From: Massilia sp. BSC265 | GTDB taxonomy: Bacteria > Pseudomonadota > Gammaproteobacteria > Burkholderiales > Burkholderiaceae_D | Direction of reading: 5' to 3' | Assembly (NCBI RefSeq): GCF_000740675.1 | Contig: NZ_JPXI01000024.1 | Location: forward strand, 62,001-126,000 | DNA: 64,000 nt | In this document: positions 52,074-61,630 of the stretch, one piece after another | Layout: the number at the start of each line of letters is the position of its first letter | How positions within the stretch are numbered: the first letter of the stretch is position 1 | The notes under the pieces: model-generated | Database searches by the model: none | Seen by the model: the letters and a program-made list of their open reading frames with translations, nothing else | Told to the model about the DNA's origin: nothing | Made by a program: the position numbers and the translations under genes

Positions 52074-52702
52074 GAATTCCAGCCTTCCTCGCGGTCGCCT
52101 TGCTTGCAGCCTGCGCCAGTAAACCCCTGCCGCCCGACTGGCAGGCCGATGCCAAGGGCGCCCTCGACGGTTCGGTCGATGACTACCTCAAGGGCCACAC
52201 GGCAGCCGCCGATGCGGGATTCCGTACCGCGCGGCTGGCGACCACCGCCACCGGCCGGCCCGACTACGTGGCCCAGGTCGAGCTGGTGCGCTGCGCCGCC
52301 CGTGTGGCCAGCCTCGACTTCGACGACTGCCCCGGCTATGCGGCGCTGGCGGGCGAAGCCACGCCGGAACAGCGCGCCTACGCCGACTATCTCTACGGCC
52401 GTTGGCAGGGCCTGGATGCGGCCCGGTTGCCCGAGCAGCACCGTCCCGTGCTCGCCACGGGGCAGGTCTCAGGGGTGGCCGATCCGCTGGCGCGCCTGGT
52501 TGCCGCCGGGGCCGCCTTCAAGGCCGGGCGCATCACGCCGGGAGGCATCACGCAAGCGATCGACACCGCGTCGAGCCAGGGCTGGCGCCGTCCATTGCTG
52601 GCCTGGCTCGACGTGCAGGCGCAGCGGGCCGAAGCGGCAGGCGATGCGCAGGAAGTCCAGCGCATCCGGCGCCGCATTGCGCTGGCCTCCGGACAGGGCT
52701 AG
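52070..52702 (+). CDS. Lipoprotein of the MCE transport unit
   Basis: A 210-residue lipoprotein whose ATG overlaps the MCE stop by 4 bp. The signal peptide MRIPAFLAVALLAAC ends at the lipobox Cys15. The mature part is Ala-rich and helical (KGHTAAADAGFRTARLATTA; DAQEVQRIRRRIAL), suggesting a TPR-like alpha-helical repeat rather than the beta-rich fold of PqiC-type lipoproteins. It is probably an accessory subunit of the lipid-transport system; the family is not recognised. Confidence 0.72.
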   Translation: MRIPAFLAVALLAACASKPLPPDWQADAKGALDGSVDDYLKGHTAAADAGFRTARLATTATGRPDYVAQVELVRCAARVASLDFDDCPGYAALAGEATPEQRAYADYLYGRWQGLDAARLPEQHRPVLATGQVSGVADPLARLVAAGAAFKAGRITPGGITQAIDTASSQGWRRPLLAWLDVQAQRAEAAGDAQEVQRIRRRIALASGQG

Positions 52703-52800
52703 GATGGTCCGCAGTGCAGCGCAACCGGGTTGCGCATGACGCTGCTGCGTGGCCCGAGCTGGCTGTTCCTACCATCTGGAAGGAAACAGGAGCCACGATC

Positions 52801-54558
52801 ATGTCAAGTTTTACCAGGTCTTCACTCTGCTGGCTTGCGGCGGGCCCGACTGCAGTGGCGCTTACTGCGGGACTGCCCGCATGGGCGCAGCATGCCGCCG
52901 GCAATCACCACGGCCACGAGGCGGCAGCCGCCGCATCCGACAACGCCTGCAACAACCCCTCGGTTGAGGCGGCACTGAGAAACAAGGAAGCAGCGCTGCT
53001 GGGCGCCCGCCATGCCGATGAGCATGCACGGGCGCGCAGCCGCAAATGCCGCGTCGCGGCCGGCCGCGACAGCGTCGGAAAGCCCGATCCGGCGACGCTG
53101 GCCAAGGCCAGGTCGCAGCCTGCCAGCGCGGTCGGGCAGTGGAGCGCGCCGATCCGGGTGCCGGTCGTCGGGGTGACGGCCGTGCTGCTCCATACCGGCA
53201 AGGTGCTGTTCTGGTCCTACGACCCGGCCAGCTACTACGTGGTCAGCCAGTCCAACCGGGGCGTGGCCTACTTGTGGGATCCGGCGACGCACACGGGCCA
53301 GTCGATCGCGCCGCCCGAGAATATCTGGTGCGGCGGCCAGACCATCCTTGCCGACGGCCGCGTCTATGTGGCGGGCGGCAACCTGCGCTACCCGGACCCG
53401 CACGCGCCGTCCGGCACGACCGGCTGGCAGGGCGCCTTTACCAGTTACACCTTCAATCCCGCCAACAACCGCTGGGTCGCCCAGCCGAACATGTCGGTGG
53501 GACGCTGGTATCCGACCACCACCAAGCTGGTCGACAACCGTGTCGTAATCACCAGCGGCTTCGACCAGACCGGCAGCAACACGCTCACGCCCAAGGTAAG
53601 CCTGTTCACGCCGCATGCCGATCCGAACGGGGTGGGCACGATGAGCGAAATCAGCCCGCACGATCCTAGCGGCTTCTATCCTTTCCAGTTCGTACTGCCC
53701 GACGGCCAGATGCTGCAGGCCGGTCCGGGCTCGGGCAATTCGTATCTCTTGCAGCCGGGTGCATGGACCTGGAACAGGTATCCGACCCTCCTGGCGGCCC
53801 ACTTCGGTTACGGCAACGGCATTTCGTACACCGATGCGTCGGGGACGACGCTCAGGCAAACGGTAATGCTTGCCGGCGGCACCCAGGGATCGGCCGTCAC
53901 CAGCGACAACGAATACATGGATGGCTTCAACCCGGCTGCCGGATGGCGCAAGTTCCCGAACTGGCTGCATGCGCGCCGCAACGGCCACACCGTGATCCTG
54001 GCCGACGGCACGCTGTTCACGATGGGAGGCAATGCCAGCGGCGCCGACCTGTATGACCAACCGGTGTTCCACGCCGAGCTCTACGCCCGCCAGCCGACCG
54101 ACGTGGGCGGCAGCTGGGCCGCCGCCGCACCGCACACCATCCAGGCCGCCTACCATTCGAGCGGGATTTTGCTGCCGGACGGGCGCGTACTGCTCACCTC
54201 CGACGACCTCGGCCCGGCCGCGCACAACCAGGTCCAGATCTACTCTCCGCCTTACCTGTTCAAGAGCCAGCGGCCACGCATCACCAATGCGCCCGCCACC
54301 GTGGCGCCCGGGCAGACCTTCACGCTCGGCACCGATACCGGCAATATTTCCGCGGTCATGCTGATTGCGCCCGGGGCGACCACGCACGCCAATGACATGC
54401 ACCAACGCGCCGTGCGGCTCCGGCAGAACGGGAAAGGCAGCAGCCTGAGCGTGACGCTGCCTGCGCAAGCCGGCCTGATTCCGCCAGGCTACTACATGCT
54501 GTTTGCGGTCGACGGCAAGGGCGTGCCGTCGGTGGCGCGCTTCGTGCGGGTGACCTAG
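52801..54558 (+). CDS. Secreted copper radical oxidase (galactose/glyoxal oxidase-like)
   Basis: A 585-residue protein with a signal peptide (about residues 1-30), a His/Ala-rich linker, a Kelch-type beta-propeller and a C-terminal DUF1929 Ig-like domain. The residues expected of a Cu radical site are all present: Cys177 in ENIWCGGQTIL and Tyr237 in GRWYPTTTK (thioether pair), Tyr451-His452 in AAYHSSGILLPDGR and His529 in TTHANDMHQ. Such enzymes oxidise primary alcohols or aldehydes to give H2O2. The substrate is unknown. It follows the MCE unit by 98 bp and may be separately transcribed. Confidence 0.88.
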   Translation: MSSFTRSSLCWLAAGPTAVALTAGLPAWAQHAAGNHHGHEAAAAASDNACNNPSVEAALRNKEAALLGARHADEHARARSRKCRVAAGRDSVGKPDPATLAKARSQPASAVGQWSAPIRVPVVGVTAVLLHTGKVLFWSYDPASYYVVSQSNRGVAYLWDPATHTGQSIAPPENIWCGGQTILADGRVYVAGGNLRYPDPHAPSGTTGWQGAFTSYTFNPANNRWVAQPNMSVGRWYPTTTKLVDNRVVITSGFDQTGSNTLTPKVSLFTPHADPNGVGTMSEISPHDPSGFYPFQFVLPDGQMLQAGPGSGNSYLLQPGAWTWNRYPTLLAAHFGYGNGISYTDASGTTLRQTVMLAGGTQGSAVTSDNEYMDGFNPAAGWRKFPNWLHARRNGHTVILADGTLFTMGGNASGADLYDQPVFHAELYARQPTDVGGSWAAAAPHTIQAAYHSSGILLPDGRVLLTSDDLGPAAHNQVQIYSPPYLFKSQRPRITNAPATVAPGQTFTLGTDTGNISAVMLIAPGATTHANDMHQRAVRLRQNGKGSSLSVTLPAQAGLIPPGYYMLFAVDGKGVPSVARFVRVT

Positions 54559-54570
54559 GCGGCCAAGGCC

Positions 54571-55524
54571 TCACGCGACCGGCGCCAGCGCCGGCCGCAG
54601 CGCCCAGGGCAGCATGTTGTGGATGGTCGTGGCGGCCAGCGCAGCCTGTCCGGTCGCCACCGCGATCTGGTTCAGCCCGTGGGTGACGTCGCCCACCGCG
54701 AACAGCCCCGCGACGGAGGTGCGGCAGTGGTCGTCCACCAGCAGCTTGGCGCACTCCACGGTTTCGGCGCCTAGGCTTTTCGCCAGGTCGGAGCGCGCGT
54801 TCTCGCCCAGCATCGGGTAGAACACGTCGCAAGGGTAGTCCTCGCCATCCTTGGTGTGCAGGATCGGCTTCATGTCCTCGCTCATCGTCACGCCGACCAG
54901 CGGCGACTCGATCAGGCGCACCCCCGCAGCGGCCAGGCGCTGGCGATCCTCGTCGTTCAGCGCCGATTCCGGCCCGCGCTCGAACAGCAGCACGTCGGCG
55001 CTGAAGGTGCGCATGAACAGGGCGTGGCCGACCGGGTTGGCCTCGGAGGTCACCACGCCGATGCGCTTGTCGATCACGTCCCAGCCGTCGCACACCGGGC
55101 ACAGGCGCACCGCGCCGCAGCGCACCGCCTCGTCCCAGCGCTCGATCGGCATGCCGGCATCGGCCACGCCGGTGGCCAGCAGGACCGTCAGTGCGCGGAT
55201 CTGGCAGGGCTCGCCGCCATCGAGCGGCACATAGTCGCCAATGAAGACGCCGTCTTCCAGCCGCAGGTCGCGGATCTCGCCCTGCATCACGCTGCCGCCG
55301 TAGTTGGCCAATTGGGCGCGCAGGTTCTCGAGGAGCTGCACGCCGTTGATCCCTTCGGTAAAGCCGGGATAGTTGTGCGAGACGGGAATCCACGAGAGGC
55401 GGCTGTTGCCTTTGTCGACCAGGGCGATGTGCCGGGTGAAGCGGCGCAGGTAGATACCTGCGGTCAGGCCCGCCGGGCCGCCGCCGATGATGAGGGTGTC
55501 GAATACGGTGGTTGAACAGTCCAT
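54571..55524 (-). CDS. Thioredoxin-reductase-like NAD(P)/FAD oxidoreductase
   Basis: A 317-residue flavoprotein. The FAD motif is LIIGGGPAGLTAGIYLRRF, the redox-active-disulfide position reads LCPVCDGWDV (CxxC), and the C-terminal FAD site is VAGLFAVGDVTHGLNQIAVA. The overall layout is that of low-molecular-weight thioredoxin reductase, but the NAD(P) motif around VVTSEANPVG is atypical, so the electron donor or acceptor may differ. ATG 55548 is an alternative start. It converges on the copper oxidase gene with a 12-bp gap. Confidence 0.87.
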   Translation of the reverse strand: MDCSTTVFDTLIIGGGPAGLTAGIYLRRFTRHIALVDKGNSRLSWIPVSHNYPGFTEGINGVQLLENLRAQLANYGGSVMQGEIRDLRLEDGVFIGDYVPLDGGEPCQIRALTVLLATGVADAGMPIERWDEAVRCGAVRLCPVCDGWDVIDKRIGVVTSEANPVGHALFMRTFSADVLLFERGPESALNDEDRQRLAAAGVRLIESPLVGVTMSEDMKPILHTKDGEDYPCDVFYPMLGENARSDLAKSLGAETVECAKLLVDDHCRTSVAGLFAVGDVTHGLNQIAVATGQAALAATTIHNMLPWALRPALAPVA

Positions 55525-55627
55525 GGGCCGATTATGCTGATCCGGCACCGCCCCGGATATCAGCGTGCGGGCCTGCCGCGGGTAAGAGGCCGCTTACAAC
55601 AAGAGCGGCCAGGCAACTAGTCCGTCA

Positions 55628-56557
55628 TCAGAGCGACTTGCCGCCGGCGGCTTCCGGCTGCAGCGTCACGTGGTCGATCCCGTGCTTGGCGCGCAGCATG
55701 GCGCGCACGTCCGCCAGCACGGCCGGCCAGCGCTCGAGGCTGACGATTTCCAGGTGGCCGATCAGAGCGGGGTGGCCGGGCGACATGTCCCACACGTGCA
55801 GGTCGTGGACGTCGAGCACGCCGTCGACCGCCTTCAGGTCGGCGCCGACTTCCAGGTAGTCGATCTCGTGCGGCACGCCTTCCATCAGGAAGTGATAGGA
55901 CTCGCGCAGGATGCCGCTCGTCGAACGCAGGATCAGGAGCGCCACGAAGATCGACAGGATCGGGTCGACAGGTACCCAGCCGGTGAAGTAAATGATGGCG
56001 CCGGAGGCGATCGCGGCGATCGAGCCGAGCAGGTCGCCCATCACGTTCACCAGGGCCGCGCGGGTGTTGATGCTCGTGTTGTCGCGCGACAGCACCCAGG
56101 CGACCAGCAGGTTGATGCCGGCGCCGATCGCGGCCACGACCAGCACCACGCCGCCCCGCACCGGTTCGGGGTGCAGCAGGCGCTGCACGGCTTCCCAAGC
56201 GATCCACGCTACCAGCGCCAGCAAGGCCAGGCTGTTCACGAAAGCGGCCAGCGCCTCCGCACGCACGAAGCCGAAGGAGTGGCGCGAAGAGGGCGGGCGC
56301 TTGGCGATGGCCTGGGCCAGCAACGCCAGGCCCAGCGCGGCGGCGTCGGTCACCATGTGTCCGGCGTCCGAGATCAGTGCCAGCGAATTCGAGATGAAGC
56401 CGGTGACGACCTCGACGGCCGCGAACAGCAGGGTCAGGCCGAGCGCCACCGACAGGGTGGCCTGGCTGCGCCCCTCGATGACGTGGGCGTGGCGGGCGTC
56501 GCCGTCGAGGTGGGCATGCAGGTGTTCGGACGCGGGTTCGGCTTGCTCGGCAGTCAT
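55628..56557 (-). CDS. Cation diffusion facilitator (CDF) metal exporter
   Basis: A 309-residue inner-membrane Zn2+/Co2+/Cd2+:H+ antiporter of the CzcD/ZitB group. The N-terminal tail is His-rich (HLHAHLDGDARHAH). Six membrane helices include SDAGHMVTDAAALGLALL (HxxxD metal site) and VNVMGDLLGSIAAI (second half-site with N...D). The C-terminal cytoplasmic domain (~210-309) has HDLHVWDMSPGHPAL, the metal-binding CTD motif. It is a single gene transcribed away from the tRNA-Val promoter. Confidence 0.93.
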   Translation of the reverse strand: MTAEQAEPASEHLHAHLDGDARHAHVIEGRSQATLSVALGLTLLFAAVEVVTGFISNSLALISDAGHMVTDAAALGLALLAQAIAKRPPSSRHSFGFVRAEALAAFVNSLALLALVAWIAWEAVQRLLHPEPVRGGVVLVVAAIGAGINLLVAWVLSRDNTSINTRAALVNVMGDLLGSIAAIASGAIIYFTGWVPVDPILSIFVALLILRSTSGILRESYHFLMEGVPHEIDYLEVGADLKAVDGVLDVHDLHVWDMSPGHPALIGHLEIVSLERWPAVLADVRAMLRAKHGIDHVTLQPEAAGGKSL

Positions 56558-56651
56558 CGTGGACGTGGTGATTTGAACAAGCTTCCAGTGTAAAGCAATG
56601 GCGATCGCCGGTGCGAACGGGCTCGCCAGGAAACTTTTACTGGAACAAGGC

Positions 56652-56680
56652 TTGCTTAACCCGGGGGCGCTCCTTATAAT
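56652..56680 (+). promoter_or_regulatory. Sigma-70 promoter of tRNA-Val
   Basis: TTGCTT (56652-56657) and TATAAT (56675-56680) with a 17-base spacer. A GC-rich discriminator follows, typical of stable-RNA promoters under stringent control. The start point would be about 2-3 bases before the tRNA. Confidence 0.82.
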
Positions 56681-56689
56681 GGCGGCATC

Positions 56690-56766
56690 GGGCGGTTAGT
56701 TCAGCTGGTTAGAATACTTGGTCGACATCCAAGGGGTCGCAGATTCGAATTCTGCACCGCCCACCA
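56690..56766 (+). tRNA. tRNA-Val (anticodon GAC)
   Basis: A complete cloverleaf can be drawn: 7-bp acceptor (GGGCGGT/ACCGCCC), D-stem GTTC/GAAT, anticodon stem CTTGG/CCAAG, a 5-base variable loop, T-stem GCAGA/TCTGC with loop TTCGAAT, discriminator A and encoded CCA. The anticodon loop is TCGACAT, so the anticodon is GAC (56724-56726), reading GUC and GUU. Position 33, nearly always U, is C here. The gene has its own promoter and precedes thrS, an order common in Burkholderiales. Confidence 0.93.
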
Positions 56767-56932
56767 GAACATCTCAGATGAGTGCGGGGAACCACGGTTT
56801 TCCGCTCTTGTCGTCAGTAAGAGCGAGAAAGGCATAATCGGTTATGACACCGCGAACTACAACCTGGTTGTGGGGGAATCGCTAGACGCGGTACGGTGGC
56901 CTTTTGCTTGAGGAAACTCGACAACACTGAAG

Positions 56933-56959
56933 AAAACGCGCCTGGTGCGCGTTTTTTTT
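56933..56959 (+). terminator. Intrinsic terminator/attenuator between tRNA-Val and thrS
   Basis: A 9-bp stem with A/T-rich base (56933-56941 with 56947-56955), loop CTGGT, and an eight-T run (56952-56959) whose first bases lie in the stem. It is 166 bases after the tRNA and 69 before the thrS ATG. It can end the tRNA transcript, or act as an attenuator if thrS relies on the upstream promoter. Confidence 0.78.
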
Positions 56960-57028
56960 CGTCCCGAATTTTTCAGTTTCAAGTTTATCAATCTTAGCGG
57001 GCGCGCGTGGCGCCGATTGGAGATCAGC

Positions 57029-58939
57029 ATGTTGAACGTACGACTTCCGGACGGCTCCAGCCGTCAATTCGAAGGCCCGGTGACGGTCGCCCAGGTGGCC
57101 CAGAACATCGCGCCGAGCCTGGCCAAGGCCGCGCTCGCCGGCAAGGTCAACGGCAAGGTGGTCGACACCTCCTTCCTGATCGAGGATGACGCCGACCTGG
57201 CGATCGTCACCGACCGCGACCCGGACGGCCTGGAGGTCATCCGCCACTCGACCGCCCACCTGCTGGCCCACGCCGTCAAGGAGCTGTTCCCGGAAGCGCA
57301 GGTCACGATCGGCCCGGTCATCGAGAACGGCTTCTACTATGACTTCTCGTACAAGCGCCCGTTCACCCCGGACGACCTGGCGGCGATCGAAAAGAAGATG
57401 CAGGAACTGGCCAAGAAGGACCAGCCGGTCACCCGCAAGGTGCTGCCGCGCGACGAGGCAGTCAGCTATTTCAAGTCGATCGGCGAAGACTACAAGGCCG
57501 AGATCATCGCCTCGATCCCTGCCAATGAAGACGTGTCGCTGTACGAACAGGGCGGTTTCACCGACCTGTGCCGCGGCCCGCACGTGCCCTCGACCGGCAA
57601 GCTGAAGGTCTTCAAGCTGATGAAGCTGGCCGGCGCCTACTGGCGCGGCGATTCGAAGAACGAGATGCTGCAGCGCGTCTACGGCACTGCCTGGACCAAG
57701 AAGGAAGACCAGGAGCAGTACCTGCACATGCTGGAAGAGGCCGAGAAGCGCGACCACAGGAAGCTCGGCAAGCAGCTGGACTTCTTCCACTTCCAGGACG
57801 AGGCCCCGGGCCTGATCTTCTGGCATCCGAAGGGCTGGACCATCTGGCAGCAGGTCGAGCAATACATGCGCAAGACCTACCAGGCCACCGGCTACAACGA
57901 AGTCAAGGCGCCGCAGATCATCGACGTGTCGCTGTGGCAGAAGACCGGCCACTGGGACAACTATCGTGAAAACATGTTCACGACCGAGTCGGAAAGCCGC
58001 ACCTATGCGCTCAAGCCGATGAACTGCCCGGGCCACGTGCAGATCTATAACGCCGGCCTGCGTTCCTACCGCGATCTGCCGCTGCGCTACGGCGAGTTCG
58101 GCCAGTGCCACCGTAACGAGTCCTCGGGCGCGCTGCACGGCCTGATGCGCGTGCGCGGCTTCACCCAGGACGATGGCCACGTGTTCTGCACCGAAGAGCA
58201 GATTGCGCCGGAAGTGGTGGCCTTCCACGCCCAGGCGATGAAGGTCTACGAGGACTTCGGTTTTGAAAACATCGACGTCAAGATCGCCCTGCGCCCGGAA
58301 AACCGCATCGGTTCGGACGAGGTGTGGGACCAGGCCGAAGAAGCCCTGCGCTCCGCCCTGCGCAACTGCGGCGTCGCATGGACCGAGCTGCCGGGCGAGG
58401 GCGCTTTCTACGGCCCGAAGATCGAGTACCACCTGAAGGACAGCCTCGGCCGTCCGTGGCAGGTCGGCACCATGCAGGTCGACTTCTCGATGCCGGGCCG
58501 CCTGGGCGCCGAGTACGTTGCGGAAGACAACACCCGCAAGGTGCCGGTGATGCTGCACCGCGCGATCGTCGGCTCGATGGAGCGCTTCATCGGCATCCTG
58601 ATCGAGAACTACGCCGGCGCATTGCCGCTGTGGTTGGCGCCGGTCCAGGTCGCGGTCTTGAATATTTCGGATGCGCAAGCAGATTACGTCAAGCAGGTCG
58701 AGGCAAAGCTGCGGGCGGCTGGGCTGCGTGTTCACGCTGATTTGCGGAACGAGAAGATTACTTATAAAATTCGCGAGCATTCTGTCCAAAAACTGCCTTA
58801 TATTCTGGTTGTTGGCGATAAAGAACGTGAAGCAAATACCGTGGCCGTGCGTGCCCGCGGCAATGTCGACCTCGGCGTGATGCCGGTCGACGCGCTCGTG
58901 GAGCGCCTGGTGGGCGAAGTCGCCGCCAAGGCGAAGTAA
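57029..58939 (+). CDS. thrS: Threonyl-tRNA synthetase
   Basis: A 636-residue class II synthetase charging tRNA-Thr. Domain order is TGS-like N1 (1-62), editing domain N2 ([20 protein letters not shown] with the HxxxH site, later [10 protein letters not shown]), catalytic core and C-terminal anticodon-binding domain. Catalytic zinc ligands are Cys333 (MNCPGH), His384 (DDGHVF) and His510 (MLHRAI). ATG 57029 has GGAG 6 bases upstream and starts the conserved [10 protein letters not shown]. Codon use turns AT-richer around 58,650-58,830 for no obvious reason. Confidence 0.96.
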   Translation: MLNVRLPDGSSRQFEGPVTVAQVAQNIAPSLAKAALAGKVNGKVVDTSFLIEDDADLAIVTDRDPDGLEVIRHSTAHLLAHAVKELFPEAQVTIGPVIENGFYYDFSYKRPFTPDDLAAIEKKMQELAKKDQPVTRKVLPRDEAVSYFKSIGEDYKAEIIASIPANEDVSLYEQGGFTDLCRGPHVPSTGKLKVFKLMKLAGAYWRGDSKNEMLQRVYGTAWTKKEDQEQYLHMLEEAEKRDHRKLGKQLDFFHFQDEAPGLIFWHPKGWTIWQQVEQYMRKTYQATGYNEVKAPQIIDVSLWQKTGHWDNYRENMFTTESESRTYALKPMNCPGHVQIYNAGLRSYRDLPLRYGEFGQCHRNESSGALHGLMRVRGFTQDDGHVFCTEEQIAPEVVAFHAQAMKVYEDFGFENIDVKIALRPENRIGSDEVWDQAEEALRSALRNCGVAWTELPGEGAFYGPKIEYHLKDSLGRPWQVGTMQVDFSMPGRLGAEYVAEDNTRKVPVMLHRAIVGSMERFIGILIENYAGALPLWLAPVQVAVLNISDAQADYVKQVEAKLRAAGLRVHADLRNEKITYKIREHSVQKLPYILVVGDKEREANTVAVRARGNVDLGVMPVDALVERLVGEVAAKAK

Positions 58940-58987
58940 GATTGACACCAAGCGCCGGCTTACTTTCATACTTTCAAAGGAAACAAC

Positions 58988-59509
58988 ATAGCTACTGACA
59001 AACAGCATCGCATCAACGGCGAAATCACCTATCCCGAAATGCGCCTCAATGGTGTGGAGAACGAACCGCTGGGCATCGTGAGCCTGGCGGAGGCGTTCCG
59101 CCTGGCCGAGGAAAAGAACGTCGACCTGGTGGAAATCGCGCCGAACGCGAGCCCACCGGTCTGCCGCCTGATGGACTACGGCAAGTTCAAGTACTCCGAG
59201 CAGAAGAAGGCGCACGAAGCCAAGCTGAAGCAGAAGATCATCCAGGTCAAGGAAGTCAAGTTCCGTCCGGGTACCGATGAAGGCGACTACAGCATCAAAC
59301 TGCGCAACCTCATCAAGTTCCTGGAGGACGGCGACAAGACCAAGATCACGCTGCGTTTCCGCGGTCGTGAAATGGCGCACCAGGACATCGGCATGCGCAT
59401 GCTCGAGCGCCTGCGCGGCGACCTGGAAGAATTCGGCCAGGTCGAGCAGTTCCCGAAGCTCGAAGGTCGCCAGATGATCATGGTGGTTGCGCCGAAGAAG
59501 AAGAAGTAA
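58988..59509 (+). CDS. infC: Translation initiation factor IF-3 (AUA start)
   Basis: A 173-residue IF-3 that binds the 30S subunit and proofreads start-codon choice. The first ATG (59039) would cut into the conserved N-terminus. Extending in frame to ATA 58988 gives (M)[19 protein letters not shown], the normal IF-3 beginning, with AAAGG 7 bases upstream. infC genes often use rare start codons (AUU in E. coli) so that IF-3 represses its own translation. Both IF-3 domains are seen: [20 protein letters not shown] and [20 protein letters not shown]. Confidence 0.93.
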   Translation: MATDKQHRINGEITYPEMRLNGVENEPLGIVSLAEAFRLAEEKNVDLVEIAPNASPPVCRLMDYGKFKYSEQKKAHEAKLKQKIIQVKEVKFRPGTDEGDYSIKLRNLIKFLEDGDKTKITLRFRGREMAHQDIGMRMLERLRGDLEEFGQVEQFPKLEGRQMIMVVAPKKKK

Positions 59510-59528
59510 TTCTTCTGACGTCAGGATT

Positions 59529-59573
59529 GCCGGGCCGGGTCCGGGTGCCAGCGCAGGCTGCATCCGGCCCGGC
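59529..59573 (+). terminator. Strong GC hairpin after infC (terminator or attenuator)
   Basis: Perfect 10-bp arms of G/C only (59529-59538 with 59564-59573) enclose 25 bases. They are followed by a T/G-rich run to about 59595. It can partly terminate the thrS-infC transcript ahead of rpmI. Confidence 0.6.
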
Positions 59574-59657
59574 CTGCGTTCGTTTGTGTGTTTTATGCCG
59601 GATTGCATCGTCTCCCGGCAAAAGCATTTCCCATCCCAAGCATTCTGCGCAAACCTG

Positions 59658-59666
59658 TGCTATCAT
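59658..59666 (+). promoter_or_regulatory. Extended -10 promoter candidate for rpmI-rplT
   Basis: TG-C-TATCAT: an extended -10 element (TGn followed by a near-consensus hexamer at 59661-59666) with no good -35. Transcription would start near 59673 and give a long leader before rpmI. Confidence 0.5.
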
Positions 59667-59812
59667 CCGCGGTTCCTGTTTTTAACAAGCAGGTTGTAGT
59701 CGGCAGGTAGTGGCGTCGGCTGCAAGACAAGTGAAAGCAGGCATCCAAGAGCGGCGTTGCCGCCACCTGCAATCCTGTCGTATAGAGGCTGTCCGTAACA
59801 GGGCAGAATACT

Positions 59813-60010
59813 ATGCCAAAAATGAAAACCAAAAGCTCCGCGAAAAAGCGTTTTCGCGTGCGTCCGGGTGGTACCGTCAAGTCGGGTATGGCGTTCAAGC
59901 GTCACATCCTGACCAAGAAGACCACCAAAAACAAGCGTCAACTGCGCGGCACCCGTAACATCAATGCGTCGGACGTGACCAGCGTCTACCGCATGATGCC
60001 TTCCGCTTAA
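59813..60010 (+). CDS. rpmI: Ribosomal protein bL35
   Basis: A 65-residue, strongly basic large-subunit protein beginning [16 protein letters not shown] and containing [19 protein letters not shown], diagnostic for bL35. Its ribosome site is weak (AGGG about 10 bases upstream), which fits translational control or coupling through leader structure. It lies 30 bp before rplT. Confidence 0.97.
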   Translation: MPKMKTKSSAKKRFRVRPGGTVKSGMAFKRHILTKKTTKNKRQLRGTRNINASDVTSVYRMMPSA

Positions 60011-60040
60011 TCTCACTAATCAACTACAAAGGGAGCTACT

Positions 60041-60400
60041 ATGCCTCGAGTAAAACGTGGGGTTACTGCACGTGCCCGTCACAAGAAGGTCCTTGAACTT
60101 GCTAAAGGCTACCGCGGCCGTCGCAGCAAGGTATTCCGTATTGCCAAGCAAGCAGTCATGCGCGCCGGCCAGTACGCCTACCGCGACCGTCGTAACAAGA
60201 AGCGCGTCTTCCGCGCCCTGTGGATCACCCGTATCAACGCAGCATCGCGTTCGCACGGCATGACCTACAGCGCCTTCATGAACGGCCTGAAGAAGTCCGG
60301 GATTGAACTGGACCGTAAAGTCCTGGCCGACATGGCAGTGCACGACAAGCCGGCATTCGCCGCGATTGTCACCGCCGCCAAGGCCAAGCTGGCTGCCTAA
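60041..60400 (+). CDS. rplT: Ribosomal protein bL20
   Basis: A 119-residue basic protein beginning [18 protein letters not shown], with [20 protein letters not shown] and [20 protein letters not shown], diagnostic for bL20, an early assembly protein of the 50S subunit and the known autoregulator of this operon in other bacteria. A good AAAGGGAG ribosome site lies 5 bases before the ATG. Confidence 0.98.
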   Translation: MPRVKRGVTARARHKKVLELAKGYRGRRSKVFRIAKQAVMRAGQYAYRDRRNKKRVFRALWITRINAASRSHGMTYSAFMNGLKKSGIELDRKVLADMAVHDKPAFAAIVTAAKAKLAA

Positions 60401-60454
60401 TCAGTCAGTCTGCTAGCAAGACCAGCGCTCCCGGCAGCGGGAGCGCAAAAAGAG

Positions 60455-60488
60455 CGGGGCACGGTTGCAGAACCTGTGCCCCGTTTTT
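60455..60488 (+). terminator. Intrinsic terminator/attenuator between rplT and pheS
   Basis: An 8-bp stem (60455-60462 with 60476-60483) extended by GGTT/AACC with one bulged T, a GCAG loop and TTTTT (60484-60488). Another 9-bp hairpin (60425-60433 with 60438-60446) lies just upstream. Only 41 bases separate it from the pheS ATG, leaving little room for a promoter, so read-through or attenuation probably sets pheST expression. Confidence 0.88.
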
Positions 60489-60490
60489 GA

Positions 60491-61561
<1,071 letters not shown>

Positions 61562-61630
61562 TACGCACGTCGATTCAGTACGAGCAGTAATACATCCAGA
61601 TAAGTCACGCGCTTACAAGGCAAAAAGAAT

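Larger units (their letters stand above)
59510..59812. other. Structured infC-rpmI intergenic region
   Basis: This 303-bp gap holds no gene. After the GC hairpin (59529-59573) comes a promoter candidate (59658-59666). A leader of about 140 bases follows with several possible helices, including a 7-bp stem at about 59675-59694 and a long-range pairing of 59703-59715 with 59759-59770. In other bacteria ribosomal protein L20 controls rpmI-rplT through RNA structure in this area. Confidence 0.55.

Noticed and set aside
56882..59608. A 908-codon minus-strand frame
   Set aside because: It is antisense to thrS and infC, whose products are unmistakable. It arises from the high-GC codon bias that suppresses stops in the opposite frame.
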